A DNA stretch of 64,000 nucleotides from JAVBJN01 sp031546985 (lineage in GTDB: Bacteria > Bacteroidota > Bacteroidia > Chitinophagales > Chitinophagaceae). Below, piece after piece: positions 7,408 through 16,421 of the stretch. Position numbers and translations under genes: made by a program. The stretch spans positions 1 through 64,000 of the forward strand of contig JAVBJN010000087.1 of the NCBI GenBank assembly GCA_031546985.1, given 5' to 3'. Below the pieces are notes generated by a model. That model saw only the letters and a list, made by a program, of their open reading frames with translations. It did not search any database and was not told the origin of the DNA. Position 1 is the first letter of the stretch, and each line of letters begins with the position of its first letter.

Positions 7408-8604
7408 ATGAAAAGATTGTTGGCCGTTTTTGTTGTAGGTATTCTTTTCGTGGTGGGTCTGGTGTGGTTTATATACGCAACATTGGATAAACACAGCGAT
7501 AAGCGTGCACAAACGCCTGCCATGTACTATACCCGTGCCGCAGTACCAATGGTGGCCGTTTTAACTGAGTATAGCAAGGCACACAGCGTGAGTAAGGGCA
7601 TTACCCATGCCACTATGCACTATTATGCCCAGGTAATTAACCTGCAAACGGGCGCAGAAGAATGGCGTGAGGAGTTATACGGGCAGAAGAGAGACTGGGT
7701 TTTTGCTTCGGCTTTACTGGGCCAGTCGGAGGCGTACCTGTTCTATTTTATGGATGGTTTGCTGGTGCTCGATAAAGCAAGTGGCAAGATGGTAGCAGAC
7801 GCCAAAGACCTGGAAAAACAAAATCCTGCTCAAAAAGGAAATATGCCTACCAGTAAAGAATATTATTACGATGCGGCTACGGGCAATATTGTTTACAGGG
7901 GCAATGACGCGCTTTTTTATATGCTCGATACCAAGACACTCAGCATAACAGAGGCTAAGGTGGATGAGGATTTTATAGATGGGCTAAAACAGCGTGTTGC
8001 TCCCGATGATATGGTGCTGGGGTACGATGCCGCAGGTGGCAATTTTATTGGTGTGCTGGGCGATAAGGATATTGAATTACTCAAATTGGGTTATAACTAC
8101 CACACCAACTCACCCGAAAACGCAAGACGTTACCTGTATAAGGGACATTACAGCGGTGTGGGCAAACATGGCCGTGGGTTGGCTATGGATAGCATAAGTC
8201 GCATTAACGACCAGGTGTTTATTTATGGCGCTTTTCTATGCGGGTATACCACAAACCCCCAAAATAAAGGCGTTATAAAAGAAAACCCGCCAACGGTAAA
8301 AGTTAATAGCATTAATGCCTACTTGTTGTTGCATAAGCAAAACATTACCTACGAAGCGCCATTGCTGATGAGTATGGTGACGCCGGATGGTAAAGTGCTT
8401 AAAACCATTACATTACCTTTTGCAGAAATGAGCAGTTTTAAGCTCTTCGATAATACACACCTGGCTATAGCAGGCAGTAAAGGCTCCAGCGATAAAATGG
8501 ACGATGTGTTATACATTGATCTGGTTAGCGGAAAAGCAGTGGGCTTTAATTTTCGGAACGGAAAAAAATACGGGATAGAACAGTCCAATAGAACCAATTT
8601 ATGA
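7408..8604 (+). CDS. Membrane-anchored beta-propeller-like protein
   Basis: A 398-aa protein with one N-terminal membrane anchor (residues 5-27) and a large periplasmic part. Repeats of the type VLDKASGKMVADAK, NLQTGAEEW and MLDTKTLSITEAK are typical of PQQ-like propeller blades. The layout is similar to the family often named PA2928, but that is a weak recall. Its last four bases overlap the start of the next gene (ATGA), so the two are probably translated together. Confidence 0.55.
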   Translation: MKRLLAVFVVGILFVVGLVWFIYATLDKHSDKRAQTPAMYYTRAAVPMVAVLTEYSKAHSVSKGITHATMHYYAQVINLQTGAEEWREELYGQKRDWVFASALLGQSEAYLFYFMDGLLVLDKASGKMVADAKDLEKQNPAQKGNMPTSKEYYYDAATGNIVYRGNDALFYMLDTKTLSITEAKVDEDFIDGLKQRVAPDDMVLGYDAAGGNFIGVLGDKDIELLKLGYNYHTNSPENARRYLYKGHYSGVGKHGRGLAMDSISRINDQVFIYGAFLCGYTTNPQNKGVIKENPPTVKVNSINAYLLLHKQNITYEAPLLMSMVTPDGKVLKTITLPFAEMSSFKLFDNTHLAIAGSKGSSDKMDDVLYIDLVSGKAVGFNFRNGKKYGIEQSNRTNL

Positions 8605-9350
8605 AAAGTACCTTAATTGTTTGCACAGGTTTACTGTTGTGTACGGCCTGCGGGCAAATGCATAATCCGGGAGCTAAGCGCCATGTTTTACAACTCACGG
8701 GCTACACCATTGTGGATGGAACGGATAGTTTTGTAACCACAATGGCGTATGATGAGCATAACCACCTTACAGCGCTGCACAGCAACAATATTACCGGCTA
8801 CAGTAATACCGATAGCATTATGTACGATGCCCAATACCGCCCGGTATACTTTGTAGAAAGCAACCAGGAAGATTCTTCTGTAATACGCAATACGGTAACC
8901 TACAGTAGCGATGGCAATATGGTAAGGGTAGTGGCCGCCAAAATTTACCTGACCGGGGCCAGCGGCACCAGCGATACTACCATGATATGGATTAAAGATG
9001 GGCGGGTGGTGCAAACCTGGAGCAGCATTACACACGATAGTTTGCCGGTAGTTTATAACCCGCAGGGACATGTTACAGACGGTGAAACGGTTTTTAAGGA
9101 TACATTGGGTTACGCCAATCCCCTTATCTTAGTGGGCAATAGCGTTTTCTGGACGGTATTAAACCACTCGCCGCTGGAGGCCGACAGCAGTTACCAATGG
9201 GCTATGCAATCGGGAGTTGCAAGCATCAAAGGGCTTGAGGGCCGGTTGGCGCAGGTTGCGCAACACCATAAGTTTCCCGGCGATGTGGTGCTTAACGGCT
9301 GCGATGCCGCGCCAGTAAAGTGCGTATACAGATACAAGATTCTTGAATAG
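8601..9350 (+). CDS. Lipoprotein, paralogue of the one at 5051
   Basis: A 249-aa lipoprotein (MKSTLIVCTGLLLCTAC, Cys 17). It shares with the 5051-5830 product the IxDGTDSF, MAYDEHNHL, DSIMYDAQYR, YANPLILVGNSVFWT and final VYRYK elements. Two paralogues in one operon point to a family whose members diversify, but the role is unknown. It starts inside the stop codon of the previous gene. Confidence 0.65.
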   Translation: MKSTLIVCTGLLLCTACGQMHNPGAKRHVLQLTGYTIVDGTDSFVTTMAYDEHNHLTALHSNNITGYSNTDSIMYDAQYRPVYFVESNQEDSSVIRNTVTYSSDGNMVRVVAAKIYLTGASGTSDTTMIWIKDGRVVQTWSSITHDSLPVVYNPQGHVTDGETVFKDTLGYANPLILVGNSVFWTVLNHSPLEADSSYQWAMQSGVASIKGLEGRLAQVAQHHKFPGDVVLNGCDAAPVKCVYRYKILE

Positions 9351-9372
9351 AGACAATAGACCCGGACATAGA

Positions 9373-10056
9373 ATGAAGAGTACAGTAATAGCAATACTAT
9401 TTGCAACCGTTGTTGCAGGTGCATCCTGCCAAACGGGTAGCCAGCAACAACAAGTAAAGCAGGCAGAGCCGGTAATGGTAACCACGCCGGATACAATGGC
9501 TGCAACCAAGCCGGTGACTAAAGCGGAGGCGGCCACGATACATACCGATACCTTGCAGTTTGTAGAGTTTGATGGCAACGGCGATTATTACGTAGCCACA
9601 TTTATTGATAGGGACGGAACGCTAACCAGTTTATACTGTGATAATGATATTGACGCTAACCTGAGTGGCAAACTAATGCGGGTAACCTGGCAAATGGATA
9701 CTTTTTATGCAGCCGGCGTTGGCGATACACCGTACCAGGGAGAGCAATTGCTTACCTACAAAATATTGTCTTCTGGCGCTGTGCGGCCGTATAAAACCCG
9801 TGCCGCCATGGAAGAGGATGTAAAGGCATTGCCCATCATAAAAGCTTTGCAGGAGGCCAGTGTGTATGTAGAATCATATCCGCAAACGGCCAATGGTTAT
9901 TATACCGTAAACGTAACGGCACCGGTAGCGCCGGAGGGCAGCACTGTAACCTACAACGAGCACATCTATACTTTTCGTGTATACCAGGTGCCCGGCTACC
10001 GGATTATGATGGTGGATACTGCCACTAAGAAAGAAATACCCGTAAAAAACCTGTAA
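9373..10056 (+). CDS. Lipoprotein of unknown function
   Basis: A 227-aa lipoprotein: MKSTVIAILFATVVAGASC, Cys at residue 19, then a Q/K/T-rich linker. A TTG start at 9343 is also in frame but would lengthen the signal unnaturally. The mature domain (LQFVEFDGNGDYYVATFIDRD onwards) is beta-rich with no recognised motif. The start MKSTxI echoes the preceding lipoprotein's signal peptide. Confidence 0.6.
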   Translation: MKSTVIAILFATVVAGASCQTGSQQQQVKQAEPVMVTTPDTMAATKPVTKAEAATIHTDTLQFVEFDGNGDYYVATFIDRDGTLTSLYCDNDIDANLSGKLMRVTWQMDTFYAAGVGDTPYQGEQLLTYKILSSGAVRPYKTRAAMEEDVKALPIIKALQEASVYVESYPQTANGYYTVNVTAPVAPEGSTVTYNEHIYTFRVYQVPGYRIMMVDTATKKEIPVKNL

Positions 10057-10089
10057 CAAACCACATTCATCACTGCCACAAACCCAACC

Positions 10090-10518
10090 ATGCCTATATC
10101 ACCCAGCAACCCTAACCCTTACAATACAAGCCCTGAGCGGGGCGGTGGCAAGGGCACCGGATTTATCGCATTTTTGCTGCTCACCAGCATCGCAGTTATT
10201 CTTGTGTTGAATTTTAAAGCCGAGATTAAGCAATGGCTGGAGCAAACTTTTCCGGATACGCCAAAGACCGAAAAACCTGCCGCTGCCCACCCCGTAGCTC
10301 CCAGCCCCGCAGAAGGGAAAGCAACCACAACACCTTCTACACAGGTTACCATTTACCTTAATGAGCCAGGCGCACCTAAACCGCCATCGCCACACGATAC
10401 CAGTGTGCAAAAGGCCAAGCCTAAGCCCCGGCCTGCAAATGCGCCTGGAACCAGACGCAAAGTGGAAGAGAAAGAACCCGATGTTATTCCCTTGCGGCAA
10501 ATGCCGGTGTGGAACTGA
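10090..10518 (+). CDS. Single-span, proline-rich membrane protein
   Basis: A 142-aa protein with one membrane segment (about residues 25-41) and a long periplasmic tail rich in Pro, Lys and Ala (KPKPRPANAPGTRRKVEEKE). The tail resembles the spacer of TonB-like or envelope-spanning proteins, but there is no C-terminal TonB domain. No family recognised. Confidence 0.5.
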   Translation: MPISPSNPNPYNTSPERGGGKGTGFIAFLLLTSIAVILVLNFKAEIKQWLEQTFPDTPKTEKPAAAHPVAPSPAEGKATTTPSTQVTIYLNEPGAPKPPSPHDTSVQKAKPKPRPANAPGTRRKVEEKEPDVIPLRQMPVWN

Positions 10519-10564
10519 TCAAATCCCGTTTATCGTTTTACTTAAATACCGAACCAATTATCCT

Positions 10565-11506
10565 ATGTCTGCTTTATCTAAAATTACAGCAACGCTATTT
10601 TTTCTGACTGCCGGTATAGTCGCACAGGCGCAGCAAGCCGGCATTACGCCCCAGCAGGCCGTGAGCCAGATGAAATACAGCAATGCGCTTATTAGTCTGC
10701 ACAATGCCTACCAGCAGTCGTTTCAAAGCTACGCGAATACCATTAAGACGGCCGCCGATGAGAATATGTACAAGCTCAAACGCAACATGAAAACCCGTGC
10801 CTATTTTGTGGATTGCGACCGCAGCGCTTTGCCGGTAGATGACGAAAAAGCATACCGGGCTACGGCTAAAGTGGTGCCAGCAGTGCCGGAAAAAGAAGCG
10901 TTGGCCAAATGGTCTGCCGCCGCCTTTTACTGGTTCGATAGAACAGGCATGTGGTGCAGCCGCATGAGCAGTTATTTTACCGAAGAAAAATACAAGCAGG
11001 ATACCACGTTTGCAAGCTATCTGGTGCTGCGCGATAGCATGGTAAATGCCATAGACCAGGGGCAGATAGCCTGGCGCAAAACCTCGGCGCTGGCTACACA
11101 GGTGGGCGATAGGGCCGAGCTGGTATTGCTCGCCAAAAGTAAACTTGCAATGTATGTGGTGCCTATGAAAAAAGACCTGATACAATTGCAACGGGCAATG
11201 GATGGCTTTGAACAACCGGAAACAGATGCGCAGGCATTGCGCACACAATTAAACGACCTAAAAGCATCGGTAGATAAGAACGCGAATACTAAAACGATAG
11301 ACTTTTCTAAACTGTCAGATGCCTATTACCGTGAAGTATACACCGATTTTTACCGCAATTGTTCCTATTGCGTATCGGTGCTGCTGGAGCTGCTGGACAA
11401 AAAACTGGCCAATGAGCCAAAGACCCGGATAGACCAGGGTTACAACCTGGTTAAAGCATCTTACAACAGGGCGGTTGACCAATACAATACTTTCATTAAA
11501 CAATAG
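10565..11506 (+). CDS. Secreted helical protein, DUF3829-like
   Basis: A 313-aa protein with a signal peptide ending near AQAQ (residue 20). The mature part is largely helical: MKYSNALISLHNAYQQSFQSY near the start and regular amphipathic helices after. The layout resembles YiiG/DUF3829 proteins, which is a tentative call. An open frame continues upstream to 10361 but lies inside the previous gene and lacks a signal, so the ATG at 10565 is used. Cysteines at WCSR and NCSYC are of unknown meaning. Confidence 0.5.
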   Translation: MSALSKITATLFFLTAGIVAQAQQAGITPQQAVSQMKYSNALISLHNAYQQSFQSYANTIKTAADENMYKLKRNMKTRAYFVDCDRSALPVDDEKAYRATAKVVPAVPEKEALAKWSAAAFYWFDRTGMWCSRMSSYFTEEKYKQDTTFASYLVLRDSMVNAIDQGQIAWRKTSALATQVGDRAELVLLAKSKLAMYVVPMKKDLIQLQRAMDGFEQPETDAQALRTQLNDLKASVDKNANTKTIDFSKLSDAYYREVYTDFYRNCSYCVSVLLELLDKKLANEPKTRIDQGYNLVKASYNRAVDQYNTFIKQ

Positions 11507-11511
11507 ACTTT

Positions 11512-12429
11512 ATGTTGTCAGCAGCAAAATGCCCGCAATGTCATACACAGATTATGCTCGAGAGTACTGATCTGGCAGGTTTTTGCCTGCATTGTGGTAA
11601 GAAGATAGATGTGGCCGAAGCTATTGCGCTTGGTGGTGTAGTTGCCAATAGGGCAGATCTGGCGGGAGCTAACCAATACCTGCTTGCTCAAAATTATGAA
11701 ATGGCACAACGCAGCTTTGATGCTATGTTGCAGGATAGCCCAGAAAGCCATGAAGCCTGGTGGGGAAAATTTCAGGCTGCCGATGGCATAGCGGGACAAA
11801 CAGATGCGGGCAGTATTGCGATTAACGGAAAGGTGATAAACCTGCGTCAGTTGGTGGCCGCTAATCCAGACAGTAAACTCAAGGCCATTAAGCAGTTAAA
11901 AGATGCAACGGGTTTGGGCCTTAAAGCCTGTAAGGATATTGTTGACGCTGTTTACCCCCGAACCGGGTACGGCACTGCTACCGCTACAGATTTGCTCACC
12001 ATCAACCAAAGAAGGGCGTTAGAAGAGCTGGCACTGGGCCGTGCAAGCGGGTTGCTGCCCATTGCGCCTCAAAACCTGGCCTATGCGCAAAAAGCAATCG
12101 ATCTGGCACCGGAGCAAATGAAAGCCTTTTACCGCAAAAAACTGGAGGAAAGGAACACCGCAGTTGTAGCTATTGTAATGGCCGAAGACAAGGGTAAATG
12201 TTATATCGCTACCGCGGTGTACGGCAGTTACAACGCGCCGGAAGTGTATGTATTGCGGCAATACCGCGATGAAACACTGGCTGTTACACCAGTGGGCCGC
12301 CTGTTTATTACATGGTATTACCGCCTTAGTCCGGCCCTGGCCCGGCGCATTGATCCCAATAGCCATACTGGCAGGGTAATTAGGTTTTTGCTCAACGCCT
12401 GGGTGGCTAAATGCCGCAAGCCGGATTGA
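11512..12429 (+). CDS. Zinc-ribbon, L7/L12-like, CFI-box protein
   Basis: A 305-aa cytosolic-type protein (no signal). Residues 7-28 hold a zinc ribbon (CPQC and CLHC, Cys 7, 10, 25 and 28). Residues 104-148 resemble the C-terminal domain of ribosomal protein L7/L12: AIKQLKDATGLGLKACKDIVDAVYP is close to the L7/L12 helix-turn that contacts translation factors. Residues 230-299 match the CFI-box C-terminal domain: CYIATAVYGS, VLRQYRDETL, GRLFITWYY and SPALARRI. The combination is known as a loose bacterial theme but its job is not established. It is an odd non-exported member of an otherwise envelope-directed operon. Confidence 0.7.
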   Translation: MLSAAKCPQCHTQIMLESTDLAGFCLHCGKKIDVAEAIALGGVVANRADLAGANQYLLAQNYEMAQRSFDAMLQDSPESHEAWWGKFQAADGIAGQTDAGSIAINGKVINLRQLVAANPDSKLKAIKQLKDATGLGLKACKDIVDAVYPRTGYGTATATDLLTINQRRALEELALGRASGLLPIAPQNLAYAQKAIDLAPEQMKAFYRKKLEERNTAVVAIVMAEDKGKCYIATAVYGSYNAPEVYVLRQYRDETLAVTPVGRLFITWYYRLSPALARRIDPNSHTGRVIRFLLNAWVAKCRKPD

Positions 12430-12469
12430 TTTCGGATATTTGCAGTATCAACCAAACGATCACTGCGTT

Positions 12470-13234
12470 ATGTACACATTTGACTTTCCTGTGCCTGTTA
12501 TCGATGGCAAAGCTGCCATCTTTATCGGCGAGGTACAACTCGAAGACGAAGTATTGGTTATAGACAATGCTGAGCCTGCTTTTTTATACCTTTTTGGCGG
12601 CAAAATGCCGGTAACCGTATTGGGCAAACCTGCCTGGAAACTGGTTTTTGTGGTGGTGGAAAAAAGCGTGGATGGCCAATTTGTTTACCATGAGCTGGCC
12701 CAGCACGATTCCATTATGTACCAGGGAGATACCGACCGCGACGAGTATGAAACGGTAGATATGATGCGACCTGCGCTCATGTCGGCATTGTACCGCAAAC
12801 CCAAATGGAAGAAATCGGAGGCCAGCTGGCCGTTTTACCAGGGTAGTCCCTTCTTTTTTGTAAAGCAGTTTTTTCTCGACGAATCGTTTAAAGAAACCCT
12901 TTCCTGGGATCTTTCCATATTCCTGTTTGTGTTTTTCCAGCCAGGTAAGCTGCTTTTACGCGTCTTTACACAAGATACCAGTGCGCAAACTGCCGAAGAC
13001 CATTATAAACTTGAAGAAATGATGGCTACTTTTGAGCGGCATCACAACGATGCGGCCGTAGTGGAGAAATTGGTAAAAGAGGGCGATGGACATTTCTATG
13101 ATTTTGTACTGGAGCATAAATACCTTACACCCGCCATTTTAGCCATTTTGGCGCAACACGGCACCACAAAAAAAATAAGAAACGAAGCAACAAAGTTGTT
13201 AAAACAACAATCCAATGATGAACAACGATCCTAA
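12470..13234 (+). CDS. Conserved hypothetical protein
   Basis: A 254-aa protein with no signal peptide. The N-terminal half is beta-rich (MYTFDFPVPVIDGKAAIF, KLVFVVVEKSVDG), the C-terminal part helical. A TTG start at 12440 is possible (10 more residues). It overlaps the next gene by 20 bases, so the two are coupled; the next gene is a DUF2750 protein, and a role together is possible. Function not recognised. Confidence 0.55.
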   Translation: MYTFDFPVPVIDGKAAIFIGEVQLEDEVLVIDNAEPAFLYLFGGKMPVTVLGKPAWKLVFVVVEKSVDGQFVYHELAQHDSIMYQGDTDRDEYETVDMMRPALMSALYRKPKWKKSEASWPFYQGSPFFFVKQFFLDESFKETLSWDLSIFLFVFFQPGKLLLRVFTQDTSAQTAEDHYKLEEMMATFERHHNDAAVVEKLVKEGDGHFYDFVLEHKYLTPAILAILAQHGTTKKIRNEATKLLKQQSNDEQRS

Positions 13235-13640
13235 AATAGAAAACATACTGCAATTGTCTGCCGAAGAGCGGTACGGATACCTCATTCGCAAAGTGGCCGA
13301 TGCCGAGGAAATCTGGATGCTGAAAGATGTAGATGGGTTTTGTACCCTGGGCGATGATGGTACACAGCCCATTATTCCTGTGTTTCCGGAAGCAGAGTTC
13401 AGCCAGTTATTACTAATTGATGATTGGGCAAATTGCGAAGCCGTAAGCCTGGATGCGGATGATTTTTTGGATTTACTCGATTCGCTGGAGGAAGATGGCA
13501 TCCTCATTGCCGGTTTTCCAACGCCAGAATTCAATACTGTGGTGGTATCTGCAGCAGATATGAAAGAGCACCTGCTTGCCGAATTGGAGCAGTATGAAGA
13601 TGATGAAGCGCAAGAACCCGGCAATGAAGATAAAGAATAG
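13215..13640 (+). CDS. DUF2750 family protein
   Basis: A 141-aa acidic protein that fits DUF2750: RYGYLIRKVADAEEIWMLKD near the start, then IIPVFPEAEFSQLL, DDWANCEAVSLDADDFLDLL and FPTPEFNTVVVSAADM. The family is small, cytosolic and of unknown function, and turns up beside secreted or polymorphic proteins in varied contexts. It overlaps its neighbours on both sides (20 and 17 bases). Confidence 0.8.
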   Translation: MMNNDPKIENILQLSAEERYGYLIRKVADAEEIWMLKDVDGFCTLGDDGTQPIIPVFPEAEFSQLLLIDDWANCEAVSLDADDFLDLLDSLEEDGILIAGFPTPEFNTVVVSAADMKEHLLAELEQYEDDEAQEPGNEDKE

Positions 13641-14343
13641 GCGAAAGTCTGGTGTGTTGTTATGGAGCATGGTCTCTGTTTGGTTTTGCTGTGTATGTAT
13701 GAGCGCCACAGCGCAGACAAAGACCGTGCTGCATGAAACTTTCGGAAAGAAGAGCCTGCAAAAACATTGGCATATTGTAAATGGCAGTTGGACAGCAGAC
13801 CAGCAAGCGGTAGTGGGTGTAAAGAATACCGATTGGGCTATTATGACTTCAAAAGGTAGGCTGCCGGATAATTATGTGCTTACGTTTAACTGCCTGGTCG
13901 ATTCCAATGCTTACCTGCTCGAAGTAATGCTTAACCTCAATGGTGAAAAATACCTGGGTATACTATTAAACCAGTTAGATAAGGTTGTAGCCATAGAAGA
14001 TCGTTCGCTTTTTAGCGCTACTGCGCCAGATCGTTTTATTCGCAGTACGGGCAATATTGGCAAACTGCCCAAAACCGATTACCCGCCCAAATACCAATGG
14101 CTGCACTGGAAAATTCAAAAGACCGGCAACCTGCTTTACATCTGGATTAATGATGAAGCCGTAATGTTGTACACCGATGAGAAAAACCTGCTCACACCCA
14201 AAGGACGTTTGGGTTTTGCGGTGAATGGCACAGTGGTTATTAAAGACCTGCTGCTGCAAGCTACCCGCGGGCAGGATAGTAAGCCACCGGTCACCTTTGA
14301 GGCCAGACCTTTAAAGAAATATTTCTTCAACTTCTCAGAGTAG
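13624..14343 (+). CDS. Secreted concanavalin-like domain protein, last gene of the operon
   Basis: A 239-aa protein from the ATG at 13624, with an Arg/Lys-rich start, membrane segment and cleavage near SATAQ. The mature domain looks like the jelly-roll fold of DUF1080/LamG proteins: GSWTADQQAVVG, YVLTFNCLVDSNAYLLEVML, WLHWKIQKTGNLLYIWIND and GRLGFAVNGTVVIKDLLLQ are the typical strands of a ligand-binding concanavalin-like sandwich. Binding to sugar is likely but not shown. It ends three bases before the convergent DUF2252 gene. Confidence 0.6.
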   Translation: MKIKNRRKSGVLLWSMVSVWFCCVCMSATAQTKTVLHETFGKKSLQKHWHIVNGSWTADQQAVVGVKNTDWAIMTSKGRLPDNYVLTFNCLVDSNAYLLEVMLNLNGEKYLGILLNQLDKVVAIEDRSLFSATAPDRFIRSTGNIGKLPKTDYPPKYQWLHWKIQKTGNLLYIWINDEAVMLYTDEKNLLTPKGRLGFAVNGTVVIKDLLLQATRGQDSKPPVTFEARPLKKYFFNFSE

Positions 14344-14346
14344 CGG

Positions 14347-15681
14347 TTAAGAATCCAATATTGGTAATTTACCTGCTTTAATAGCTTTGCCAAAGGCCCC
14401 AAAATCTTTTTCGGTTTGGTCGGCGTAGGCTGTAGCAAAACGGGAGATGGCTTTGGTAAAGGAATCGCTTTTGCCAATGTAACCACATATTTGAGGGCCC
14501 ATACCTGTTTTGCAATGCGCGCGGGCCAGTATGCCACCACACAAACGGGCATAAGCCGTGAGCAGAAATTTATCGTACGATTCAATATCCGGTGTCATTT
14601 TTTTATCTCTCAGCTGCCGGAAGTAAAAATGTCTGCCCGCCGGGCCTGTAGCCCAACCCAGGAACATATCGCTGGCGGCCTGTATCTGCCTTTGGCCTTG
14701 TACAATGCGCTCTCCAAAGTGTTTATAGGGGCTTGCTCCGGCATAGGGCGCCAGCACCGATTCTCGGGCTTCCTTAACCTGCATGAGCAATGGTTCGTGG
14801 TTGTCGTTAATCAGCAGTACTACATAGCAACGGGTGCCTACACTGCCTACACCTACTACTTTTAGTGCCACATCAATAATTTCGTATTGGTCCAGCAGCA
14901 GTTTACGGTCGGGTTGCAACGTGCTTTTATAATGATCCATAAACGTATTGATCATGTCCATCGACTCTTCCAGGTTTATGGGGCGTTTTATGAGTGGCGG
15001 CTGTTCATTGATCTGAAATTTGCCCAGGTTGTTGCTGGTAATTTTATAAAAGACATGATCGTGGGTTACTTTATTCGCTTTGGTAATGGCTTTGGCCAGT
15101 TTCTCCTTTATCCGTTCTTCTTTGGTTTGTGCAGCAATCTGCTCCAGATCGAACCGTACATGCCAGAGGTCCAGCAGTTTCATAGATGCAAACAGGTTTA
15201 ACTTCTCGGTATAGGCCATCATCAGCTCTGCCACCAGGTCGTTGGCACTGTCTTCGCTAAAATTCTTTTCGCGGCCAGCCAGTATAAAACTAGCCGCCAG
15301 CCTTTTTACATCCCATTCCCAGGGGCCGGGATTGGTCTCGTCAAAATCGTTGATGTCTACCACCAGGTGACGCTCCGGCGTGGCAAAACCGCCAAAATTC
15401 ATCAGGTGGCAATCGCCGCAGGCCTGCACCTGTATACCCGATATGGGAGACGGCGCCAGATCACGCGCCATAAACGAAGCAGTGGCTCTGTAAAAAACAA
15501 ATGGCGATTTGCTCATCCGGAAATGCCGTACCGGAATAAGATCGGGTATGCGATCGTAATTGGAACTGTTGATCATTTGAAGCACAGTAGGTCTTCCTTT
15601 TGCCATTTTATAATCGGCCTGGAGGCTTCTGGCTACTTTATTGCGAAGCGCTTTTCCTGCGTTGTATTTGTCTTCAAACAT
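14347..15681 (-). CDS. DUF2252 family protein
   Basis: A 444-aa protein matching DUF2252 along its length: RMSKSPFVFYRATASFMARDL, QACGDCHLMNFGGFATPERHLVVDINDFDE and WDVKRLAASF. The GDCHLMNFG and DINDFDE parts resemble the catalytic and metal-binding loops of kinase-like (aminoglycoside phosphotransferase) folds, so a small-molecule or protein kinase-type activity is plausible but unproven. It is divergent from the GNAT gene; no co-transcribed partner. Confidence 0.85.
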   Translation of the reverse strand: MFEDKYNAGKALRNKVARSLQADYKMAKGRPTVLQMINSSNYDRIPDLIPVRHFRMSKSPFVFYRATASFMARDLAPSPISGIQVQACGDCHLMNFGGFATPERHLVVDINDFDETNPGPWEWDVKRLAASFILAGREKNFSEDSANDLVAELMMAYTEKLNLFASMKLLDLWHVRFDLEQIAAQTKEERIKEKLAKAITKANKVTHDHVFYKITSNNLGKFQINEQPPLIKRPINLEESMDMINTFMDHYKSTLQPDRKLLLDQYEIIDVALKVVGVGSVGTRCYVVLLINDNHEPLLMQVKEARESVLAPYAGASPYKHFGERIVQGQRQIQAASDMFLGWATGPAGRHFYFRQLRDKKMTPDIESYDKFLLTAYARLCGGILARAHCKTGMGPQICGYIGKSDSFTKAISRFATAYADQTEKDFGAFGKAIKAGKLPILDS

Positions 15682-15791
15682 AGCTAAGTCATTTCAAGGG
15701 TTAATCAAATACGGTACACATCATCGATTAACAATAGCATGTATTGTATTATATGTAATTTAACTATTTTAAAGGGTAGCAGCCTATTAAT

Positions 15792-15799
15792 TATATTTG
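15792..15799 (+). promoter_or_regulatory. -7 box of the GNAT gene
   Basis: TATATTTG, a perfect TAnnTTTG, ends exactly 4 nt before the ATG at 15804, predicting a leaderless or nearly leaderless mRNA. Confidence 0.6.
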
Positions 15800-15803
15800 T
15801 GCT

Positions 15804-16421
15804 ATGATGCCTATGACAAACGCTGTTGACGAAGACTTTTTGGCCGGGCTCAGCTTTGAACCGCTTACCAGGAGCAACTGGGGCAAATTTGTGCAGTTGT
15901 TTGGTGCAAAGGGCGCTTGCGGCCATTGCTGGTGCATGTACTATCGCTTAAAAAAGGCTGATTTTACAGAAGGAAAACAAGACGATGGTAACAAAGAAGC
16001 CATGCGTGCGCTGGTACAGGAAGGAAAGCCTACCGGATTGTTGGCTTTGTATGAAGAGGTGCCGGTGGCCTGGTGTGCTTTTGCGCCACGCGAAGATTTT
16101 ATAAAACTGGAAAAATCGCGCGTGCACAAACGGATCGATGATGAACCGGTATGGTCTGTGCCTTGCACTTTTATCGATAAACGTTTCCGCAAGATGGGCG
16201 TTTCGGTAGCATTGCTCAAAGAACTGGTTATTTATGCCAGGTCGCAGGGCATTCGGGTTATAGAAGCGTACCCAACCATTCCAACCACTGCAACATTACC
16301 CGATTCCTTTGCGTGGATCGGGTTGTATAAATCATTTGAAAGAGCCGGTTTTGAGATTGTAGACCGCAGCTCCAAACACCGGCCTATGGTTAGGTATTAT
16401 ACCGACCGGGAACCGCATTAA
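15804..16421 (+). CDS. GNAT-family N-acetyltransferase
   Basis: A 205-aa protein with GNAT features: a central strand PVAWCAFAPREDF, the acetyl-CoA-binding region VPCTFIDKRFRKMGVSVALLKELVIYA (the R/K-x-x-G-x-A loop in modified form) and a C-terminal GLYKSFERAGFEIVDR. The N-terminal CGHCWCMYYRL segment is typical of a GNAT subgroup in Bacteroidota and Firmicutes. Three ATGs lie close together (15804, 15807, 15813); with a -7 box ending at 15799 the transcript would start at or just after the first one. The gene ends 4 bases inside the convergent TPR gene. Confidence 0.8.
   Translation: MMPMTNAVDEDFLAGLSFEPLTRSNWGKFVQLFGAKGACGHCWCMYYRLKKADFTEGKQDDGNKEAMRALVQEGKPTGLLALYEEVPVAWCAFAPREDFIKLEKSRVHKRIDDEPVWSVPCTFIDKRFRKMGVSVALLKELVIYARSQGIRVIEAYPTIPTTATLPDSFAWIGLYKSFERAGFEIVDRSSKHRPMVRYYTDREPH

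Noticed and set aside
5051..9350. Polymorphic RHS toxin locus
   Set aside because: The YD-like repeats are in small lipoproteins without a long RHS shell or toxin domain.
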